A stretch of DNA of 64,000 nt. Source: Neocallimastix lanati (nom. inval.) (lineage: Eukaryota; Neocallimastigomycota; Neocallimastigomycetes; Neocallimastigales; Neocallimastigaceae). The position numbers and the translations under genes are program-made. The notes beneath the pieces were generated by a model. That model did no database searches. It worked only from the letters and a program-made list of their open reading frames with translations, and had not been told where the DNA came from. Where the stretch lies: contig JACVTC010000022.1 of the NCBI GenBank assembly GCA_016946835.1, positions 658,501-722,500 on the forward strand, read 5' to 3'. This document shows positions 50,615 to 64,000 of the stretch, piece by piece. Every line of letters begins with the position of its first letter. The stretch's first letter is position 1.

Positions 50615-53286
50615 GTATATTTTATTATTATTTATTTTATTAAATAACTGTATTGAATATGGTAATGATATTATGTTTGAAAAATATGAATTTTCAATTA
50701 AAAGATATACAATTAAAACATCCCAAACATAATATTGCAATATTCTATAAACTTTTATTAATTTTTTTGGTATAATATACAAATTAACATTTTCGTATAT
50801 AATTTGGTTATGTATTTTTGATAGTATTATTGAAATGAATGGATATATTATAGATAATGAAATAAATGGTAATATACAGTTATTACAGACTAATAATAAA
50901 AATAAATAAATATAAAACATGTCTATAATTTTTTTTTTTTTTGTTTTTGTTTTATTTTATAAAAAAAAATATTTTTATTGAGGTAGGTTTTTTTTTAATC
51001 TATATAATATTTATTCCTTTCCTTGAAATATTGAATTCATTGGATAATGAAGTTAATGAAAAATATATACAAAAATATATAAAAATAAAAATTGAAAAAT
51101 CAATTTATAATATTATCGTTTTTATAAAATATAGATATTGAAAACATAATGAATTGTTTGAAAAAAAAAAAATTCTTTTTTTTTGTTCTTTATATATTTA
51201 CAAAATGTCCAAATATTACTAAAAGTTATATGAAGAGTGAATATGTAAAATCATATAACTTTTAACAATATTGTAATAACAAAACTTTTAAATCAATAGT
51301 ATAAATAAATTTTAAAATGAATTAAAAAAAAAAGTTCTATATTTTTAATATTATATTTTAATAAGGTATTAATATATAAGTAGTTATGTTAACAAAATTT
51401 ATTTATTTGCTGCTTTTTTTTATCTCAATAAACACAACATTGATTTTTAATTTTTTTTTTTTTTTATTTATGATTGATTTTATTAGTAATTATAAAAATA
51501 AATATATAAATTTAGATATACTTTTTAACTTTATTTTTTTAAAATAAAATGTTAAAAAAATAAAGTACAAATTGGATATATATATATAAATAAAAAGATA
51601 TAGATTGTGTAAATTTATATATAGGGAAAATAATATTTTTTGTTTTTACATTTTATAAATAAATTAATTTCATATATTTTTATATTAAAAATATAATTCA
51701 TTGTTATTAATTTATTAATAACAAAAAAAATAATAATAATAAAATTTTTACGGTAAATAATGAATATTTATTATAAATTAATATAAATATTATACATATA
51801 TGAAAAAAAAAAAATTAATTTCAAATAATTTATATATATGAAAAAATATAAATATGAAAAATTTAAAAAAAATTAAAGATTAAAAATTAATATGATAAAA
51901 AAATTTTATAAATATTTTATATTATATTTATTATTAAAACTACTTTTGTTTTTTTTTTTAGTATGTAGTTTTTTATATTTTAGTATCTTATATAATTACA
52001 TTATATCATTACAATTATTCTTGTTATTCTTTTTTAAATATAATTGTTAAACATTTAGATTATTTTTTAAATAAAGAAAAAAAAATTTAAAATAAAAAGT
52101 GATCAACGGCATATATATATATACATTTTTTTTATAAATTTTAATTCTATATTGTTATTTATAAATTAAGCATATTTCAAAATTTTAATATAATAAATTT
52201 CTATATATTTATTTTTAATATAGAATTCTATATAATTATATTATATCATTATATAGCATTTATATTACAAATTTTTTGGCAGAAATTATTTATTTATATT
52301 TTAATATTCCATTTAATATAAAATATTAAAATTTTATAAAAAAATTTTTTTTTTAACCAAATTAACTCTTTTCAAATTTTGTTTATTATTTTTCTTTATT
52401 TTAAATAATAATACATAAAAAATATTATATAAATATAAATATAAATATAAATATGTGTATTTTGTTATATTATATATATATTAATAATCTAAAAGAAAAT
52501 AAAAAAAACTTGAAAATAAACTCATAATCATATATTAATAAATTAAAAAAAAAAAGTTTAATAATAATAATAAAAAATTTTTTAATCCTAAAGCAATTAA
52601 TATTACCTGATATATAAAATTTTAATAAATATTGTAAAAAATTTGGTTAAAATAATAGCGCCATATATTAACGGTAAAATTAAATTAAATTAAATTTCAT
52701 TTATTTATTTATTTATTATTTATTATTTATTTATTTATTAATTATTATTATTTATTATTTATTATTTATTATTTATTTATTTATTAATTATTATTTATTT
52801 ATTTATTATTTATTTATTTATTAATTATTATTTATTTATTTATTATTTATTTATTATTTATTTATTTATTAATTATTATTTATTTATTTATTATTTATTT
52901 ATTATTTATTTATTTATTAATTATTATTTATTTATTATTTATTTATTTATTATTTATTTATTTACTTATACAAAATATATTTATAGGAAAATTTTTTATT
53001 TAAATTACCCATACAATAAAAAAAAAAGTCAAAGATTTTTAATAAAATATTAATTGCTTAATATATGTTTAACCTTTTTATATAAATGAAATAATGTTAT
53101 TTTTATCATAATTTGATAATTTGATATATCATTTATTATTTTATTTAGTATTATATAACTTTTTTTTATTTTTAATTATTATTTATATTATTATTTTTAT
53201 TCTTATTTATTTATATTTTATTAATAATTTTTTTATTATATATATATTTTATCCTTAATTTTTTATTAATCATATTTTATTCTTAA

Positions 53287-53318
<32 letters not shown>

Positions 53319-54040
53319 TATTTTTTATTTATTATTATATTATTATTTTCGATAATAAATGCTTAAATTTTTATTGGTAAAATCAATCATTAAATATTAA
53401 TTAAAATTTTGTACTACCTTCTTTTGATTAATTTTCATTTAAATATTAGATGATATTCATAAATTCAATGAGCAACTGTCAATTATAATAATCTTTAGAT
53501 TAAAGATTAACAATTGACATTTAAAAATAAAAATTAATTTATATATAGATAGAATATTATTATAAATTGTAGTTTATAAAATAAAATAAAATAAAATAAA
53601 ATGATATATTAATTTCCTGTTTATCAGTTTTTTTTTTTTTTTTTTTATTTATTTTGGAATATTTAATCATAATAAAAAAAATTATTTTTACCCTTAATTA
53701 TTAATATTATTTCCTATTAAAACTTAAATAGGAATATTGAAATAAAGAAATTTTATTAATTTTAAAATTAGTTATTGATTTATTCATAATTATAATTATT
53801 TTTTTTAAATATATTTTTTTCTTATTTATTTTTATTTAGTTTTTTACTTTTTTTTGGAATATTAGTATTTATGATATTTAAATTATCATATTTAGTATAA
53901 AATACAATTTTTTTATAGTAATTTTCTATTTAAAAATTTTCCAAAAAATAATATAATTTATATATAAAAATATAAAAAAAAATAAAAAAATTTTTTTTTA
54001 TTTATTTTTGAAATATTTAGTATTATATATCTAAATTATA

Positions 54041-54073
<33 letters not shown>

Positions 54074-54457
54074 TTAAATTAAATATGATATTTATAATAC
54101 AAAGTAATATTTATATATGTCATATTAGGATTAATTTATATATTTTACACATGTAAAGAAGAAAAAAAAAAATAATAAAAAAGTTTTTTATTAATTCGAA
54201 TAATAAATTTCATAAAAATAAAATATTAATTTCTTAATATAAATATTGGTATATCACATAAATTGTATTAACTTATTACATAAATTTATTAATGTCAAAA
54301 AATAATTGTTGATAAATCTTTGTTTAATAGAATTCTTTCAGATGATTATTGTAAAAATCTTTTTTTATAAAAAAAATAGTTTTTTTTTTATAATTAAATA
54401 TTAATAAATTATATATATAAATATTTATTTAATTATTTTTTATTTGATTATTAAAAA
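50615..54457. other. AT-rich intergenic region
   Basis: Holds the presumed promoter and possible 5' exon of the CAP gene (up to 50920 on minus), a 13-bp inverted repeat AAAAGTTATATGA / TCATATAACTTTT at 51221-51263, an imperfect palindrome TGTCAATT...AATTGACA at 53477-53519 and a long ATTT-type repeat (52690-52970). A 66-residue plus ORF at 50941-51141 has no recognisable features. Confidence 0.6.
52690..52970. repeat. ATTT/ATT higher-order repeat
   Basis: Built from TTAATTATTATTTATTTATT + TATTATTTATTTATT, repeated about five times with a period of roughly 40-57 bases, inside a general (ATTT)n tract. Confidence 0.85.
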
Positions 54458-54821
54458 ACAAGCCATATATAAAAATACGCCATATTACGAAATGCAACTC
54501 TCCCAGAAACGCACTAGTTATATTTAATATTATATTCTTAACCCTTTAGTAAATATTGATATAAAATATTTTATAAATAAATATTTTGAATATGGCGCAT
54601 TTCCTCAAGTGGCACATTATTTGAGTTGCACTCACCATGAATAAAAAATAAAAAATAGAATATTTACTTAATTATTTATTATTATTATTTTTTTTTTTTG
54701 AAATGAAGCTTTTATGTAATACACCATCATGAAAAAAAACAAAATTTAGCAAAATGTGTTAAAAATTTCAATGTTTTGCATATTGATATAAAAATTTTTT
54801 AATATATAAATTTTGAATTTA
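54458..54821. mobile_element. MITE-like sequence, related ends
   Basis: Starts ACAAGCCATATATAAAAATA + CGCCATATTACGAAATGCAA and carries inner inverted versions (GAATATGGCGCATTTCCTCA near 54588, GTGGCACATTATTTGAGTTG near 54610). The same ACAAGCCATATA...GCCACATTA ends occur inverted at 54850-54875. It looks like a copy nested with or truncated by the element at 54822-55142. Confidence 0.6.
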
Positions 54822-55142
54822 GTGCGTTTCGCAATCGTGAATTTAGTAATGTGGCGTATTATGTATATGGCTTGTTTTTTTTTAAATAATTTAATAAGTA
54901 ATAATCAAATATCAAATAAATAATAATTAAATAAATAATAAGTATTCTTTTTTTATATATACAATTTATTGATATTTAATTGTAAAAATAATTTTTTATA
55001 ATTCTTTTTTATAGAAATTATTATTATTTCTTTTTGTGATAATAATTATATATATATTTATTTATGATTGTATAGAATATCTTAAAAATGTATGTTTTTA
55101 TTTTATAAGCCACATTACGAAATGCAAGATTGCGAAATGCAC
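54822..55142. mobile_element. MITE-like element with 34-bp inverted ends
   Basis: A 321-bp unit with left end 54822-54855 (GTGCGTTTCGCAATCG...GTAATGTGGC) and right end 55109-55142 inverted (GCCACATTACGAAATG...AAATGCAC); 30 of 34 positions match. Its interior shares ATTTATGATTGTATAGAATA and flanking blocks with the element at 22505-22810. Non-coding. No target duplication was recognised. Confidence 0.82.
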
Positions 55143-55715
55143 GATCCTAAATTTTTTATATAATAGCTCCTAACCATTAAATCTAATATTTTATATATTA
55201 TTGTAATATATCTATACTTTTTAAATTTGATATTTATGAATAATAATATAATAATGGATGGTAATTATAAATATTTTTTATTTTATTTTTTTTTTAAAAA
55301 AAAAAAAAGAATATTATTAAAACTATTTTTAAGTATTACAAATTATATAAAAGTTTTTTTTTTTATATTATGCATTTTTTATTTAACTAATGACTAAATA
55401 CTGCATTTTTATTGAGTATAATATAGTATATTATACAATATTAAATAATTATAGTCATTTTTGAAATTTTTATTATTTAAATTAACATGAGATATAATTT
55501 ATATACTCAATATATGGTTGTTTTTATATCAAAAACATATTAAAAAATTAAATCAAAATAAACATATTAATAATAAGGTACACAATTTAATACTTATTTA
55601 TTCACTTAATGTCCATAATATAGCATATAAATAGTATCAAATATAGACATATTTTCTAATTAAATAAATTGATTAAATGTATAATAAATAAACAATTTAA
55701 TATATTTTATTATAA

Positions 55716-56963
55716 ATGGAAGAAAATATAAATATTGAAATAAGTGAAACTAATCAAGGAAAAGAACAAATTATTATTAAGAAAAAATATAAATTTAATT
55801 TTTCATCTAAAAAAAAAAAAAAAAAAAAAAAAAAGAAAAAAGATATTTTTAAAGTATATAGATGTACTGAATATTAAACTTTAAATAAATGCAAACCTTT
55901 CATCATTTTAGAGGATAAGAATGAAATTTTTAAAATATAAAAGTTTACATAATCATCTTAAAAAAAGAACTTGATACAGCTATATTAATAGTAAAACATA
56001 AAATTAACGATAAAATTAAAAAAAGTTCAATTCCTTTGGATATAAATACTAAATGAATATTTAATGAGATTTCACAAGAAATGATACTTATATGTCCTGA
56101 ATATAAAATAAATAAATCTCAAATAACAAGAAATATAAATAAGCAACTATCTCCTGATGTAACAAAGTTTAAAATTTCTGATAAATCAAAATATCATAAA
56201 ACAGTAAGAAATGTGAATTTTATGACATTCAAAAATCCAAATTTAATAATCTTACAATCCCCATTCCAAACAAAATTATTTATGAAATATAATGAAGATA
56301 TATTTGCAGATAGTACTTTTTATATCTTAAATTTAGTTATTAAGTATTCATTACTAGAACTTATATAGTTTTTATACTACTTCTTTATTGATATTAAAAA
56401 AATAAAGAATAAACTAGTTATGAAATGTTATTTGAAGAAATAAATAAATAAAAAAAAAAAAATGCTAATATAGTATAAAGCGATTTAGAACTTTTGTAAA
56501 TCCTGATTATCACACCTAATTTTGTAATAATTATAATTATTACAAAATTAGGTGTGAAATAAATAATAACGACCAATTTTTGAAATTTTAGAATATCTTT
56601 TAAAAAAAAAAATTATTTAAAAAATTATAAAAATTGGAATTATTATAATAATATAGAATATGTAACAAATAAGGTATCAGAATCTTTCAATAATTATTTA
56701 AATAATTTTTTTTCAAAAAAATAAAAAAAAATCCTTCGTTTTATAAATTAATAGATGCACTAAAACAAGAAGAATTTTATAATGATTACAAAAAAAAAAA
56801 AAAAAAAAAAAATTAAGAAAAACTGATAAAATCAACATTTTAATTGAAAAATATTAAAACTATGGAATCCAAATTAATTGATAATGGAAGGTCTAGAAAT
56901 GATATTATTGAACTATGGTTTAAATGTTTAATTAATTTAAATAATATAAATACTAATTTGTAA
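55716..56963 (+). pseudogene. Degraded FLYWCH-MULE transposase
   Basis: The reading frame starts MEENINIEISETNQGKEQII. A FLYWCH-type zinc finger follows (VYRCTEY*TLNKCKPFIILE ... HNHLKKELD) with in-frame stops. Next come a clear stretch ILICPEYKINKSQITRNINK and FMKYNEDIFADSTFYILNLV, where ADSTF takes the place of the DGTF first catalytic Asp of MULE transposases. Further broken pieces (SDLELL, VSESFNNYL, PSFYKLIDALKQEEFYNDY, NDIIELWFKCLINLNNINTN) run to a stop at about 56963. Stops, frameshifts and a 48-bp palindrome inside the gene show it is dead. Mutator-like elements move DNA by cut and paste. A deletion derivative is at 24683. Confidence 0.8.
56510..56557. repeat. Perfect 48-bp palindrome inside transposase relic
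   Basis: TCACACCTAATTTTGTAATA + ATTA, then its exact complement, with no spacer. It interrupts the region of the transposase after the SDLELL-like motif. Confidence 0.95.
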
Positions 56964-59009
56964 TAAATAATAGAGTAATGATCAAATAAAAAAAATTGTC
57001 TGAATTTTGTTGCAATTATTAATAATTAAAATATTCTTAATTAAAAATCCATAATTATTTAAAATTTTAATATTTTTAAAATTTAAATTTTAAAAAAAAA
57101 ATCCCAGAAATATTAAATATTTCTAAATAATTATTTTATTCTTACTATTTTATTATTATTATTTTATTATTATTATTATTTTATTATTATTATTATTTTT
57201 ATATTATTATTAAAAACTTTTATATCTATATCATTAATTTTATGAATACTATAAAACAATTTTCTATTAAAATTTTTATTTTTATATTTTCATTAATAAA
57301 TTTTATATTATAAAACAAAAATTGTCTATTAAATGTATAATAATAATAAAAAAAAAAAATTAAATATTTTTATTAATAACTTTTATACTTATATCATTAA
57401 TTTTATTAATACTATAAAATTGATAAAAATGAAAGTTAAAAAAAACTTTTTTTTTCAAAAACTTTTATTTAACTATTTACTTTTAAAAGAATATTTTATT
57501 TTTAAAGAAAATTTAATTCATATATTTAATTATTTGATTATTTCATAAAACTTTTAATTTTTATATTTATAAAAAGATTATTTTTTTTTAAAGTATTTTT
57601 TTTTTTTTATATTTTTAAATATTTATTTATTTATTTATTTATTAATTTATTTATAAAAAGCTACATTTTGCGAAATGCAAAATTCCATTTTATTTATTAT
57701 TAATATTCAATTTAATTGTTAGAATATGTGAAAAATGTATGAATAAGCTTCAAATGTGTTGATGTATTTAATATATATATTAATGTATAAGCTATTGTTA
57801 ATTAAAATTATTTTTATTTTTATTTTTATTTTAATTTTACATTTTCTTTTATTTTTATTTTTATTTGTATTTGTTTTTATTTTTATTTTTATCTTTATTT
57901 TTAGTTTTATATTTATTTTTATATTTATAATTTTATTTTTATTTTTATTTTTATTTTTATTTTTTCTTTTTTATTTCTATTTTATTATTATTTTCATTAT
58001 TTTTAGTCTTTTATCTATTATAATAAAATTATAATAAATATGAATAAACTAAATGATAATATTGTAATATTCAATAGGTTAATTAATACTCTGAGGGAAA
58101 TAATAATTTTATTTTATAATATAATATCAATTATAATGATTAATATATGACGTGACGTATTTATAATTATAAAAATTAAAAAACTAATATTACTAATTTC
58201 TTTTTTATTCTAAAGTAACACAAAATTCCAATTATGACAAAAATAAGATGTTCGAAATTTTTAAGAATTTTAATTACTATAAATTCTGAAAGATTTACAT
58301 ACTTAAGAAATATAGTAATTTACATATTAAGAATATATTATATATTATGTATATATAATACATATATTAATCTATTTTCTTAAATTATTGAATATAAATA
58401 TTTTTATATTTGTATTAGTAATATATATTTTTTTATTTTTATTTTTATTTTTTTATTTTTAAAAAAAAAAGTTTTAGTAAAAAAAAAAAATAAAAAATAA
58501 AGCATATTTATATATATATAAATAAAAGGAATAACTAAAAAATTGAAATAAAAAAATATACATATATAATGTAATTCAAATATAATAAAACAAAACAATA
58601 TAAAAACAAATTTAAACAAAAATAAAATATAAATAATTTAAAACAATAAAGTTAAAAGTTAACATAATAAAAAGTATAAAAATCATTATAAAAAATTAAA
58701 TTCAAAATTAATAATATTATTAATAAGTTAAAAAAAAAAAAAACTTTTTAATAATATTAAAATAATAAATAAATAAATGAACAATTAATTAATTAATTAA
58801 TAAATAATGAATAAAATAAAACAAAAAATAAAAAAAACATAAAGTAATAAAAAAAAAAAAAAAAAACATAATAATCATAATAATAAGCAAGCAAATAAAA
58901 TAGTTCAAAAAATTATATATATATATATTAATTAATAAACTAAAATAAAATAATAAAATAATATTAAAAAAAAAAAAAAAAATAAAAAAATAAAATATTA
59001 TTGAATGAA
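56964..59009. other. MULE flank and AT-rich intergenic region
   Basis: The first ~600 bases are the right flank of the MULE relic (blocks CTGAATTTTGTTGCAATTAT at 57000, AAATTGTCTATTAAATGTAT at 57319, also present at 24.8-24.9 kb). A short MITE-type fragment lies at 57659-57690 (GCTACATTTTGCGAAATGCA). A (TTTTTA)n tract covers 57800-57970. ORFs here are low-complexity. Confidence 0.6.
57808..57970. repeat. (TTTTTA)n hexamer tract
   Basis: Repeated TTTTTA units with C and G variants; the 92-residue Phe/Ile/Leu ORF across it is an artefact. Confidence 0.85.
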
Positions 59010-59145
59010 ATGCTTTTAACTTTATTTCAAGAGAAAAAGGAAAAAACTCGAATAATCATTGCTACAGGAATATTTGCAAATGTATTTTAATAATTATATA
59101 TATATATATATATTTTTTTTTTTTCAGATATATACTTTTCCACTA

Positions 59146-59181
<36 letters not shown>

Positions 59182-59874
59182 AAATATTATATTATAATTT
59201 ATTTTTCATATTTCAAAGATTTTTTATTTGTGTTTTGTAATTCCATTTTTGAGTGTAAATTTTACTTATTCGGTATATGATATTTCAATAATAATATTTT
59301 CTTTCGTAATTTCAATAATTACAATACGGAAAATAATAGTTATTCATAAAGTAATTACTATACAAAATTAAATATAAATATAAATATAATATATATATAT
59401 ATAAAACTAATTATGAATATTATTCTTTATTATTGTAGGCATCACTAAAATGGTATACCTATATCATATTTTATTCGTTAATTCAAATATTTTTAATATT
59501 TGTTGTTATTGTTTATGTAATTTTATATGAAAAGAATCATTCTGATAATCGACTTCATGAATCTTGTATAAGAACAAAATTATTTTATAATTTATGCGAA
59601 AAAAATGCTACTATCTTAACAATACTAGTAATATTGGAGCTTTTTTTATATGTAAGTGAAATTTTCATATATTAAATAATTTTACTAATAATTATTATAA
59701 TTGCTTTTTAATAAATAATTATATTTAATTAATAATTGCAATATATATATATATATATATTTATAAAATTAAAATTTTTATTTAAATTTTTTAAAGTGCA
59801 TAGAAATTGGTTATTTATTTTTTATAAAATTAATATATAATCTGGAACCTTATTCTTATGAACGTTTAGTATAA
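59010..59874 (+). CDS. Small multi-span membrane protein, four exons
   Basis: Four exons, 59010-59081, 59219-59272, 59439-59651 and 59797-59874, all joined at phase 0 with GT...AG introns (GTATTT, GTATAT, GTAAGT donors). They give 138 residues with no stop until TAA. Three hydrophobic segments: about 15-40 (RIIIATGIFANIFYLCFVIP), 48-68 (IIFYSLIQIFLIFVVIVYVI) and 90-123 (ATILTILVILELFLYCIEIG). Between the second and third lies a polar loop with two Cys (EKNHSDNRLHESCIRTKLFY). The C-terminus is NLEPYSYERLV. The layout loosely resembles a tetraspanning membrane protein missing a segment, but no family is recognised. Exon 2 is the least certain, though the frame and phase fit exactly. More exons upstream of 59010 cannot be excluded. 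Confidence 0.68.
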
Positions 59875-60350
59875 TATAAAATTAATGACTTTATTTAATA
59901 ATTAATTAAATTTGTATTATATGATATATTAATTGTATAAAAAATTCATTTTTTTTTTTAAATTATTATTATTATATATATATGATATATAATTATAATA
60001 ATTAATTTTAATTAATTATGAAATTATATAAAATAATTATAGAAATAATAATGAATGTGAAATAATAAAAGTAAATAAAATTCTAATTTTTTTATTTATT
60101 TTAAATATTATATATAATTATATATAATTATCAAATAGAAATATTACATTTAAATAAAAATGTAAAAGAAGTATTATTTTACGAAAATATTATTTAATAA
60201 ATATTTAAGCTTTATTAATAAATCATAGAAAAAAAATAATAATTTTATTATATATAATAATATATCTAATCCCTTTTGTAGAATAAAATATAATTTTAAA
60301 AAATTGAAATTTGAAATTTTAATAACTATTATTAATGACTACTATTTGAC

Positions 60351-60408
<58 letters not shown>

Positions 60409-61090
60409 ATTAAATAATACTATATAATATAATAAAATTAATTATATATATATATTTTTTAGTTCTTTAAGACTATTTTCGAATAATTTGAAGTTTATTT
60501 GAAATTATTTGAAATTATTTTTCAATATTTTTCCCTAATGATAAATAATGAAAAAATATGGTACAACGAATTTTTTTTTTTTTTTTTTTTAAATTAAAAA
60601 TTCTAATTAAAATATAATAAAATATAATAAATGTGTAATACATTATGAATATATTACTTTTAATTTGATCTAATATATTATTTTGTTAATTGTAAATTAA
60701 AATTTAAATAAATAATTCAATGCAAATAAAAATATATATATATATCTATATTTTTTTTTTTTTATTTTATTATTTTTTTTTTCATCTTATTATTTATTTT
60801 TTTTTATCTTTAAACTTTTAAATTTAGAAATATAATTGCTATAAATTGTCCGTTTTTTAAAATTTGTAAAATATTGAATTAAAGTGTTATTTTTCTTTAA
60901 TAGAAAATAAAGAAAGAATAATAATAATAATAATAATAAAAATAGCAATTATAATTTTTTTATATATTATAAGATTATTTTCAATATTAAATTATAAGAA
61001 TAAAGAAATTCATTTATTATAATTTTCAAAATTGTCCAATAATTTTTATATTAATAATAATAAAAATACTTAAAGATATTTATTATTAAA
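59875..61090. other. AT-rich intergenic region before SMC3
   Basis: Includes a T-run of about 49 at 60359-60407 and AT microsatellites. The last few hundred bases must contain the SMC3 promoter and leader, but no specific element stands out. Confidence 0.6.
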
Positions 61091-63837
<2,747 letters not shown>

Positions 63838-64000
63838 GTAATAAAATAATAATGATAGCACAATATATATATGTATAATTATTTTTATTTTTATTTTTAT
63901 TTTTTTTTTAAAAATAATTTATATATAATTATCATTATTAATATATTATTAATTTATTATTATTATTATCACTACTATTATTACTACAATTATTATTATT

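Noticed and set aside
50941-51141. Plus ORF of 66 residues next to the CAP gene
   Set aside because: AT-driven Ile/Lys/Phe composition and no splice or family support.
57756-58034. Hydrophobic 92-residue protein
   Set aside because: Translation of a (TTTTTA)n tract.

Overview
The window looks like nuclear DNA of an anaerobic gut fungus (Neocallimastigomycota; relatives are Orpinomyces, Neocallimastix, Piromyces, Anaeromyces). Three things point there. Intergenic DNA is almost only A and T, with homopolymers up to about 50 bases. Genes stand out as islands of normal composition with short AT-rich introns (GTAAGT/GTAATT...AG). Three copies of a fungal CBM1 + GH6 cellulase gene are present, a combination known from this phylum. 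The genus cannot be fixed from the sequence alone.

Layout. 0-2.6 kb: heptamer satellite and a degraded non-LTR (LINE) element on the minus strand. 7.3-21.4 kb: a GH6 cluster with one intact gene on minus (7288-8745), one intact on plus (16817-18521) and one dead copy on plus (20418-21385) broken by a short retroelement with an 11-bp target-site duplication. 21.6-26 kb: LINE 3' fragments, a second short-retroelement copy, a MITE with 20-bp inverted ends, a GC-richer island with three hairpins, a tRNA-Val(UAC) gene and a relic of a MULE transposon. 27.5 kb: an intronless BAP31-type ER membrane protein with a C-terminal KKDE. 31.1 kb: a small AN1 zinc-finger protein. 31.5-38.6 kb: gene-poor DNA with a perfect palindrome and a 245-bp heptamer array. 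38.6-44.1 kb: a decayed Ty1/copia element on minus, with a well-preserved tRNA-derived SINE (14-bp target duplication) in its upstream end. 44.3-46.5 kb: a dead ABCB/MDR transporter. 48.0-50.6 kb: a three-exon gene for a CAP/PR-1 domain membrane protein with an unusual long cytosolic tail carrying an RS-repeat block. 54.4-57.6 kb: MITEs and a degraded FLYWCH-MULE transposase containing a 48-bp palindrome. 59.0-59.9 kb: a four-exon small multi-span membrane protein, pieced together from exons too short for ORF calling. 61.1 kb to the end: the first 11 exons of SMC3 (cohesin), running off the window.

The two live cellulases are predicted secreted, non-dockerin (free) enzymes that bind cellulose through CBM1 and hydrolyse it with a GH6 catalytic domain. 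The other intact genes are unrelated housekeeping or surface functions (ER trafficking, cohesin, cell surface). The rest is repeat-driven: at least two LINE-associated or tRNA-derived short retroelement families, copia, MULE and MITE relics have built up between genes. Exon boundaries were placed by hand from reading frame, splice consensus and family similarity; no search or transcript data were available.
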